DNA from: Treponema sp. UBA1793
GTDB taxonomy: Bacteria; Spirochaetota; Spirochaetia; Treponematales; Treponemataceae
NCBI GenBank assembly: GCA_002314445.1
Contig: DCFX01000057.1
Span: forward strand, 1-64,000
Length of the DNA stretch: 64,000 nt
Direction of reading: 5' to 3'
Part shown: positions 57,975 to 64,000 of the stretch, piece after piece
How positions within the stretch are numbered: position 1 is the stretch's first letter
Layout: every line of letters starts with the position of its first letter
Position numbers and translations under genes: made by a program
The notes under the pieces: model-generated
Seen by the model: only the letters and a program-made list of their open reading frames with translations
The model's database searches: none
Told to the model about the DNA's origin: nothing

Positions 57975-58576
57975 TGATTCTTTCTATTACGCTTATTTTA
58001 CTGCTGGTTCTACTGTTGTCGCTTATTTTGTTTTTTATGTTTGCGATTCTGCTTCCGGCAATGAAAATGCAGTCCTTTTTTGTAGACAATCCGATTTTTT
58101 CGGAAATTGAATTGAAATATGTTATTCCCATCGTAGACCCGCATGTAGATATGACAAAGCACGCTGTTGTTTTATGTTCTGCTGAAAAAAAATTCAGAGA
58201 CGAACGGTTGAATTACAATCAGGGACAGAGTTGTAAAACCATCAATCAGATATATGAATCGGTAAATGACTGCAGGTTTTCATGTATCGGGCTTGGAGAT
58301 TGCGCAAAAATATGTCCGCAGGAAGCTATTATCATTAAAAATAATACAGCCGTCGTTACGGAACTGTGCTGCGGCTGCGGAAAGTGCATTGAGGTTTGCC
58401 CCAAGCAGTTAATAAAACTTCTGCCCCTTGATGTAAGAAAATATGTATTGTGCAATAATTGTGAAGACAGTCTTACTTCATGTTCTGATTATAAAAAAGA
58501 ACAGAATATCGAGATTCAGGCAAAAAAAAGCTTTAAAATCTGGAAGACTTGTTATAAAATGATAAACAGGAGATAA
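57974..58576 (+). CDS. rnfB: RnfB-like ferredoxin subunit
   Basis: ATG 57974 overlaps the rnfA stop and has AGGGGG eight bases upstream. The 200-residue protein has one N-terminal membrane helix (2-28), a 60-residue linker and a double-cluster ferredoxin domain (CIGLGDCAKICP and CCGCGKCIEVCP). The separate PF04060-type cluster domain (CGxCGxxGC) of standard RnfB is not visible. It probably accepts or donates electrons to ferredoxin-like partners and is the last Rnf gene; the GH57-like gene follows after 13 bases. Confidence 0.8.
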   Translation: MILSITLILLLVLLLSLILFFMFAILLPAMKMQSFFVDNPIFSEIELKYVIPIVDPHVDMTKHAVVLCSAEKKFRDERLNYNQGQSCKTINQIYESVNDCRFSCIGLGDCAKICPQEAIIIKNNTAVVTELCCGCGKCIEVCPKQLIKLLPLDVRKYVLCNNCEDSLTSCSDYKKEQNIEIQAKKSFKIWKTCYKMINRR

Positions 58577-58589
58577 TTCTTAAAAGTTC

Positions 58590-60611
58590 ATGGAATCAAT
58601 TTGTGTCTGTTTCGGTCTGGAATCTGCGCCGTCCGGCATGACATCTCCCGATAGTGAAAAAGATTATCTGGATGTGTATAAACCCGCAGCAACATTTTTA
58701 TATTCTCACCCCGACTGCAGTATGTCTTTTTCATTCAGCGGAAATCAGTTGCAATTCCTAAAAAAAAACCATCCTGAATTTCTCGAAATACTCCAGCAGC
58801 TTACCAGCAGAAAACAGGTGGAAGTTCTTGGTGGAGGCTTTTATAATCCTGTATTTCCCCTGTTATTTCCGATTGACCGCAGCGGTCAGGTAGATATGCT
58901 GTCTGCAGAAATCAGGCAGACAATCGGAAAACGCCCGCGCGGTATGATGCTTTGTGCTAGCAGCTGGGATACGTCGCTTGTGACAAGTCTTGAGACATGC
59001 GGTATGGAATATGTCATGCTGGACAGTTCTGTCATTGCTCCTGCCAAACAAAAATACCTGCCGATTATTATGTCGGACAGGGGAAAGACTGTGGATATTA
59101 TTCCTGTTTACCGGAAATTGAAACCGACGAAGGAAATGCAGGCAGAAGAATATCTTTCAACGCTGTATTCCACAGTAAAGAAAAATGTACGCAGCGATGA
59201 ATATGACAATACAGTAAAAGAACGTTTTGTCGATATACAACTTACCCATGACGAATTCAGTGAGCTTCTAAAATCAGGATATATTTCTTCTCTATATCAA
59301 ACGGCGAAAGAAAAATTTACTGGTGTTGTCCGCTTTTCATATCCGTCATCCTACCGCAAGACTTCCCAGACGCGGGTACCGGCTTTTGTTACAGCTGGAT
59401 TAAGCGCGGACATAGCACAATGGGCGAAGGTCCCGTATACATCGGTGACAAAAAATGACGGATATCCTGTTACAATTTATGATTTTCTACAGACATATCC
59501 GCAGAGTCAGGCTCTCTGCTGCCGTATGCTGTATGTGAGCATACTTATAAATCAGTGTCACGGCGACAAAGCGCGCAAAAAGGCAGCCCGCGAAAAATTA
59601 TGGGCTGCTCAGGGTGGAGAGGGGTTTGTCTGCACGGCAAAAGGAGCACTTGTAAATTCTCTGTACCGTCAGAAAGCATACCGTTGTCTGAATGAAGCGG
59701 AAATTATTGTCAGAGGCTGCGGAGACTTTGATGAATCTGTTACAAGTTTCGATTATAACTGCGACGGAATCAACGAGTACATCTGCCGCATGCTCAATTA
59801 TACGTCGTGCATAAATCTGCTCGGAGGATCAATATGCGAACTTGATGTCATGCAGAGTGCAAGCAACTACGCTGACAATCCGAGCCGAATTGAAGAGTTT
59901 GACGGCTGTACCGACAATTACTACAGGGGTATGTTTGTTGACCATATTTTCACTGATGAGGATATGGAAAAATACGTGAGGAACGAACCTGCCGGCAATG
60001 GTATTTTTTCTCAAACGCAGTACAGTGAAGCCCGCTTCTCCGGCCAGCACAATGAAATACTATTACAGACTCAGGCAGAATTCGGTAAACGCAGGCAGAC
60101 TGTAAGTCTGAGAAAAAGGTATATTGCAAATTCAAACGGATTCATCGTTCAGTATATACTTAAAAATGAAAGCGGTGAACCGCTGCACGCAAATTTCGCT
60201 GTAGAGTCGAACTTTGCACAAACTAATTACACTGCAGATAATTTTGCACCTTATAAAGTTGAGATTGTTACTTCCTCTCAGAAGCAGGAAATAGATACTA
60301 CACAATCGTCAGGTGAACTCGATAAATCAGGTTCACTGTCAGATGTTTCGGCGGTTCAAATTTCGGACTCAGAAAACGATCTTTCATTTATGTTTGAACC
60401 GAATGAGAACTGCAGGTTTTCTTTTTTTCCAATTATGTTTAAACGACCGGAATACAACGGTACAGAAATTGTTCCAACAGCAATGACTTTTGCCGCTGCA
60501 ATGTTCTGGAATGTGGAGCTTGAACCGGGAAGAGAGATGGAAAAGACCGTTAATTTCAGCATTTTTAATATGCACCGCAGGGGAGCTAAAAAAACGGACA
60601 AACGCAAATAA
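58590..60611 (+). CDS. GH57-family glycosidase-like protein, nucleophile missing
   Basis: A 673-residue protein with the length and domain layout of GH57 4-alpha-glucanotransferases/alpha-amylases (catalytic domain about 1-290, then DUF1925- and DUF1926-like beta domains). N-terminal VEVLGGGFYNPVFPLL matches the GH57 motif. The region that normally reads like LTERVWEP with the nucleophilic Glu reads LCASSWDT (121-128), with alanine in place of the glutamate. Residues around 218-224 (LTHDEFS) are a poor match to the acid/base motif DDGEKFG. It may be an inactive regulator or carbohydrate-binding protein. It is close to the Rnf genes and probably shares their transcript. Confidence 0.75.
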   Translation: MESICVCFGLESAPSGMTSPDSEKDYLDVYKPAATFLYSHPDCSMSFSFSGNQLQFLKKNHPEFLEILQQLTSRKQVEVLGGGFYNPVFPLLFPIDRSGQVDMLSAEIRQTIGKRPRGMMLCASSWDTSLVTSLETCGMEYVMLDSSVIAPAKQKYLPIIMSDRGKTVDIIPVYRKLKPTKEMQAEEYLSTLYSTVKKNVRSDEYDNTVKERFVDIQLTHDEFSELLKSGYISSLYQTAKEKFTGVVRFSYPSSYRKTSQTRVPAFVTAGLSADIAQWAKVPYTSVTKNDGYPVTIYDFLQTYPQSQALCCRMLYVSILINQCHGDKARKKAAREKLWAAQGGEGFVCTAKGALVNSLYRQKAYRCLNEAEIIVRGCGDFDESVTSFDYNCDGINEYICRMLNYTSCINLLGGSICELDVMQSASNYADNPSRIEEFDGCTDNYYRGMFVDHIFTDEDMEKYVRNEPAGNGIFSQTQYSEARFSGQHNEILLQTQAEFGKRRQTVSLRKRYIANSNGFIVQYILKNESGEPLHANFAVESNFAQTNYTADNFAPYKVEIVTSSQKQEIDTTQSSGELDKSGSLSDVSAVQISDSENDLSFMFEPNENCRFSFFPIMFKRPEYNGTEIVPTAMTFAAAMFWNVELEPGREMEKTVNFSIFNMHRRGAKKTDKRK

Positions 60612-60623
60612 AGCTCTGTTACG

Positions 60624-60652
60624 TTGACCATACACACTAAAAAATCTATAAT
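60624..60652 (+). promoter_or_regulatory. metG: Promoter of metG, leaderless arrangement
   Basis: TTGACC (60624-60629), 17 bases, TATAAT (60647-60652), then eight bases to ATG 60661. The eight bases (AGTTCATT) contain no Shine-Dalgarno. Confidence 0.75.
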
Positions 60653-60660
60653 AGTTCATT

Positions 60661-62976
60661 ATGAATAGAAGACTAATTACCTCAGCTTTACCTTACGTAA
60701 ACAATGTTCCTCATCTGGGAAATCTTATACAAATGCTTTCGGCAGACGTATTTGCGCGTTTCTGCCGTAGCCGCGGATATGATACATTGTACATCTGCGG
60801 TACAGATGAATATGGTACGGCAACAGAAACTAGAGCGCTTGAAGAGCACAAAACTCCGCGCGAACTTTGCGATTATTATTATTCGCTTCACACAGATATA
60901 TACAATTGGTTCAACATAGCCTTCGATAAATTCGGACGGACTTCAAATGAGGAAATAAGGGAAATTACCCAGGAAATTTTCAAAGATCTGGATAAAAACG
61001 GCTATATTCACGAACATACAACGAAGCAGTTGTACTGCCCTCATTGCGGCATGTTCCTTGCAGACCGGTATGTCCGGGGAACGTGTCCAAAATGCGGTTA
61101 TGAAGATGCACGCGGTGACCAGTGCGACAAGTGTGGAGCGCTGCTTGATCCCACAGAATTGATAAACCCGAGATGCAATACATGCGGCTCGACTCCCGAA
61201 ATCCGCGAGACAAAGCATCTATATATTGACCTTCCTTCCATCTCTCCGGCACTTGAAAAGTGGATGGAAAAAATAAGCGTTGAAGGACGGTGGTCTGCAA
61301 ACGCCATCCAGATGACAAAGGCATGGATACGCGACGGCCTCAATGAACGGGCAATTACCCGCGATTTGAAGTGGGGCATCCCTGTTCCCAAGGAAGGGTA
61401 TGAAAACAAAGTTTTCTATGTATGGTTCGATGCACCTATCGGCTACATTTCGATTACGAAACAGCTTGCAGACGAGCTTTCTGCTGAAGGAAAAAAATCA
61501 TTCGATTATAAGAGCTGGTGGCTGCCGTCGGAATCAAAAGAAGCGGAGGGAAAGCCGCCTGTTGATTTGTTTCAATTCATCGGCAAAGATAACATCCCGT
61601 TCCATACGGTCATATTCCCTTCAAGTCTGATTGGCTCAGGACGCGAGTGGACAAAGCTGTATCATATGAGTTCGACAGAGTTTCTTAACTATGAGGGCGG
61701 TAAATTCAGTAAATCAAGGGGTATCGGCGTATTCGGAACGGATGCAAAACAGAGCGGAATCCAGGCTGATGCGTGGAGATTCTACATTTTTTACAACAGG
61801 CCTGAAAAATCCGATTACCAGTTCACATGGAAAGAATTCCAGGAAAAATACAACAGCGAGCTTATCGGCAATCTCGGCAATCTTGTGAACAGAACACTGC
61901 TTTTCGTCAATAAATATTATGATGGTACAATTCCCGATGCTTCCGTCGATGAATCTATGTGGGAGCAGGTTCGTGCACATGAAAAAAAGATAACGGAACT
62001 GCTCGAATGGGCTGAACTCAAAGATGCTTTTCATGAAATATTCGTTATAAGCGATATGGCAAACAAAGCGTTTCAGGCAGCTGAACCGTGGAAGACACGT
62101 ACCACAGAACCGGAAAAGGCGGCAAGCCTTATCCACAATCTTTGTTATGTTATAAAAGATCTTATGATTATGATGCAGCCTTATCTTCCTCAGTATGCAC
62201 AGAAAGTTATGTCTTTCTTAGGAAGAACGATTACCGACAGCCGTGTAGACCACCCTGCGGAAAAAGATGCGTTTACATGGAACGACCTTGGTAAAACGGA
62301 AGGACTTACAACTGTAGGGCCGACTGAAGTCTATTTTACACCGATGGACACGAAGACAATGATATCTTTCCGGGAAAAATTTTCCGGCAGCCAGAAAGAG
62401 CGCGAAGAAAAAACAGCAAAGAAAACGGAAAAAAAGGTTGAGAATAAGAAGGAAGAACTTCACCTTGCTGCCGACATGCCGGCACATTTTAATAAATATA
62501 TTGCGCTGAAAGTCGCAAAAATCATCGCAGTCGACCGCAATCCTGAATCTGATAAGTTGTATGTAGAGCACCTTGACGACGGCAGCGGAAACGAGCGTGT
62601 CATTCAGAGCGGCCTGGTTCCGTACCTGCAGCCGGAAGACCTGCTCGGCAGACACATCATTCTTGCCGACAACCTTGCTCCGCGGAAAATGCGCGGAGTC
62701 GAAAGCAGGGGAATGCTCCTCGCTGCCGATTACACCGATGAGAACGGTAAAGCATGTGTTGAACCGCTTACAGCACCGTGGGCTTCTCCCGGAACGCCTG
62801 TTGTGCTTGAGGGTGCAGATGCGTCAGCAGAAAAGGAAAAAGAAATAAGCGCAGATGTTTTTTTCCAGATTGAGATAAAGGTAAACGATCATCAGGTGAT
62901 GATTGCAGACAAAAAGCTGCTCGCTGGAGGCAAACCTCTTACGACTGCACATACTGTAAACAGCGGAGTAAACTGA
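60661..62976 (+). CDS. metG: Methionyl-tRNA synthetase with C-terminal tRNA-binding domain
   Basis: A 771-residue class I aminoacyl-tRNA synthetase. HIGH-type motif PHLGN at 17-21, KFSKS at 348-352, and a two-zinc knuckle (CPHCGMFL, CPKCGYED, CDKCG, CNTCG between about 120 and 180) typical of the MetG1 type. After the anticodon-binding domain and a Lys/Glu-rich linker (about 580-610), residues 620-771 form an EMAP/Trbp-like tRNA-binding domain (LADNLAPRKMRGVESRGMLL, cut). The transcript appears leaderless. FemAB-like gene follows after three bases. Confidence 0.97.
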   Translation: MNRRLITSALPYVNNVPHLGNLIQMLSADVFARFCRSRGYDTLYICGTDEYGTATETRALEEHKTPRELCDYYYSLHTDIYNWFNIAFDKFGRTSNEEIREITQEIFKDLDKNGYIHEHTTKQLYCPHCGMFLADRYVRGTCPKCGYEDARGDQCDKCGALLDPTELINPRCNTCGSTPEIRETKHLYIDLPSISPALEKWMEKISVEGRWSANAIQMTKAWIRDGLNERAITRDLKWGIPVPKEGYENKVFYVWFDAPIGYISITKQLADELSAEGKKSFDYKSWWLPSESKEAEGKPPVDLFQFIGKDNIPFHTVIFPSSLIGSGREWTKLYHMSSTEFLNYEGGKFSKSRGIGVFGTDAKQSGIQADAWRFYIFYNRPEKSDYQFTWKEFQEKYNSELIGNLGNLVNRTLLFVNKYYDGTIPDASVDESMWEQVRAHEKKITELLEWAELKDAFHEIFVISDMANKAFQAAEPWKTRTTEPEKAASLIHNLCYVIKDLMIMMQPYLPQYAQKVMSFLGRTITDSRVDHPAEKDAFTWNDLGKTEGLTTVGPTEVYFTPMDTKTMISFREKFSGSQKEREEKTAKKTEKKVENKKEELHLAADMPAHFNKYIALKVAKIIAVDRNPESDKLYVEHLDDGSGNERVIQSGLVPYLQPEDLLGRHIILADNLAPRKMRGVESRGMLLAADYTDENGKACVEPLTAPWASPGTPVVLEGADASAEKEKEISADVFFQIEIKVNDHQVMIADKKLLAGGKPLTTAHTVNSGVN

Positions 62977-62979
62977 AAC

Positions 62980-64000
62980 GTGTTTACATTTACTATTATG
63001 CCGTCTCCGGTTTTATCATGCGCCGATACAGGGGTGCGTTTTCTCCAGTCGCCGTTCTGGGCATTGTTCAAATCTCAGCACGGCTGGAGTCCGCTGAATT
63101 TTACCGTAAAGGCTGAATGTAATCCGGACGCGTTTTCATTTTCGTGTTCCATCCTTCTCCGTACTTTTGGAAAGGGGGCACTGAGTTTTGCCATCGCGTA
63201 TATTCCCATGGTTCCTGAGCTCATCGAAAAAGACAGAGAAAGTGTTGAGCAGCTTGAATCGTACTCCTGCTTTCTTATGGATTTTGCGCAGGCACTGAAA
63301 GTATATCTTCCCAAAAACATTCTCTGCGTCCGCTACGATCCGCCGCTTGATTTTTACACGTGCGCGGACCGTGATTTTTTTGTCGATTCACTCAAGATGC
63401 TGTCGATTGCAGAGCACCGTAAGTTTGTAAAGACAAAAGTTGACATCCAGCCGCCGGATACGGTGCTGCTTGACATAACGCAGGATTCCGAAACGCTCCT
63501 TGGCAGCATGCGCAGCAAGTGGCGTTATAACATACATCTTGCGGAAAAAAAAGGTGTGGCTGTCCGCGCATATAAAGCTGGTGACAGCGATATCAGTAAA
63601 GCGCTGGACATTTTTTATGACTTGTATGAAACAACGGCATCGCGCGACGGCATCGCGATTCATTCAAAGCAGTATTATGCGGATCTTTTTGCGTTAAGTG
63701 CGGAAGAGCGGAAGGTAAACGACGCTCCGCTTGTAACATTGTATGTGGCAAGCCACGAAGGTGACAACCTTGCTGCAATCATTACATTGTTTTCAAAGCG
63801 CGAAGCTGTGTACCTGTACGGTGCATCGTGCAATGTAAAACGTAATCTTATGCCGGCATACCTTCTGCAGTGGACTGCCATACAGGATGCAAAAGCATAC
63901 GGTTCACCCGTATACGATTTTTACGGAATGCCGCCCGCTGACGACAAAAACCATCCTATGTACGGATTGTATCTGTTTAAAACAGGATTCGGAGGAAAAA
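62980..64000 (+). CDS. FemAB-type aminoacyltransferase, 3' truncated by window end
   Basis: An open frame from GTG 62980 (or ATG 62998) runs to the end of the window, giving at least 340 residues. Features of FemA/FemB/FemX: an N-terminal GNAT-like half (FLQSPFWALFKSQHGW, then LSFAIAYIPMVP), a central MRSKWRYNIHLAEKKGV block and a second GNAT half (YLYGASCNVKRNLMPAYLLQ). Such enzymes transfer amino acids from aminoacyl-tRNA to peptidoglycan precursors. GTG 62980 is favoured because GGAG lies upstream and metG ends three bases before; the start is not certain. The C-terminus is missing. Confidence 0.82.
   Translation, partial: MFTFTIMPSPVLSCADTGVRFLQSPFWALFKSQHGWSPLNFTVKAECNPDAFSFSCSILLRTFGKGALSFAIAYIPMVPELIEKDRESVEQLESYSCFLMDFAQALKVYLPKNILCVRYDPPLDFYTCADRDFFVDSLKMLSIAEHRKFVKTKVDIQPPDTVLLDITQDSETLLGSMRSKWRYNIHLAEKKGVAVRAYKAGDSDISKALDIFYDLYETTASRDGIAIHSKQYYADLFALSAEERKVNDAPLVTLYVASHEGDNLAAIITLFSKREAVYLYGASCNVKRNLMPAYLLQWTAIQDAKAYGSPVYDFYGMPPADDKNHPMYGLYLFKTGFGGK

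Overview
The window is chromosomal DNA from a spirochaete, most probably a Treponema. The evidence is gene content: flagellar genes of spirochaete type (FlbB, and a FlgE whose K165 and C178 sit at the positions that form the lysinoalanine cross-link in Treponema denticola), a P83/100-family antigen, a Treponema-type hexokinase, an AtoS/AtoC pair next to MurG and CvpA, and many secreted beta-barrel, ankyrin and TPR proteins. Coding density is high. I see no IS element, prophage, CRISPR array or rRNA; the only RNA gene I can support firmly is one tRNA-Phe.

Layout. 1-7.5 kb: end of an unknown gene, a structured intergenic stretch, a radical-SAM activase with a Ycf46-like AAA ATPase, then a large Ig-repeat lipoprotein and an outer-membrane barrel. 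7.6-11 kb: UvrD/Rep-type helicase (minus strand) divergent from hexokinase. 11-15 kb: flagellar island flbB-fliK-flgD-flgE. 15-17.3 kb: outer-membrane protein, tRNA-Phe, a TIR-like/ankyrin protein. 17.3-22.9 kb: murG-cvpA-holB-atoS-atoC. 22.9-24.6 kb (minus): glgC and a J-domain protein. 24.8-31 kb: rod genes flgF-flgG-flgJ-like, then murC-yicC-cmk-mutY. 31.3-39.4 kb (minus): leuD/leuC, an HMA-like protein with a D-2-hydroxyacid dehydrogenase, rlmN-TPR-small protein, rsmD-ankyrin. 39.5-43 kb: rpsF-ssb-rpsR-rplI, dnaB and a small membrane protein. 43-48 kb (minus): tRNA/rRNA uracil methyltransferase, a secreted propeller protein and P83/100. 48-52.5 kb: lipase-like hydrolase, pcnB, an RluA-type pseudouridine synthase, an ATPase/Asp23 fusion, a PAP2-like protein. 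52.5-58.6 kb: a tightly overlapping, very divergent Rnf-like operon. 58.6-64 kb: a GH57-like protein, metG and a truncated FemAB-type transferase.

The most interesting signals are: (i) several unrelated genes whose best sigma-70 promoter places the transcript start at the start codon with no Shine-Dalgarno (leaderless starts); (ii) two flagellar operons that begin with good sigma-28 (TAAx-N15-GCCGATAR) promoters; (iii) an Rnf complex that has lost the NADH/FMN motifs of RnfC, the flavinylation motif of RnfG/RnfD and the paired cysteines of RnfA/RnfE, but keeps the 4Fe-4S clusters of RnfB and RnfC; (iv) a tandemly duplicated 112-bp three-hairpin element and a separate degenerate 23-bp tandem repeat; (v) enzymes with altered catalytic sites (GH57 without its nucleophile, MutY without its Fe-S cluster, CMP kinase without the P-loop lysine). 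All functions are assigned by reading motifs; no database search was run.
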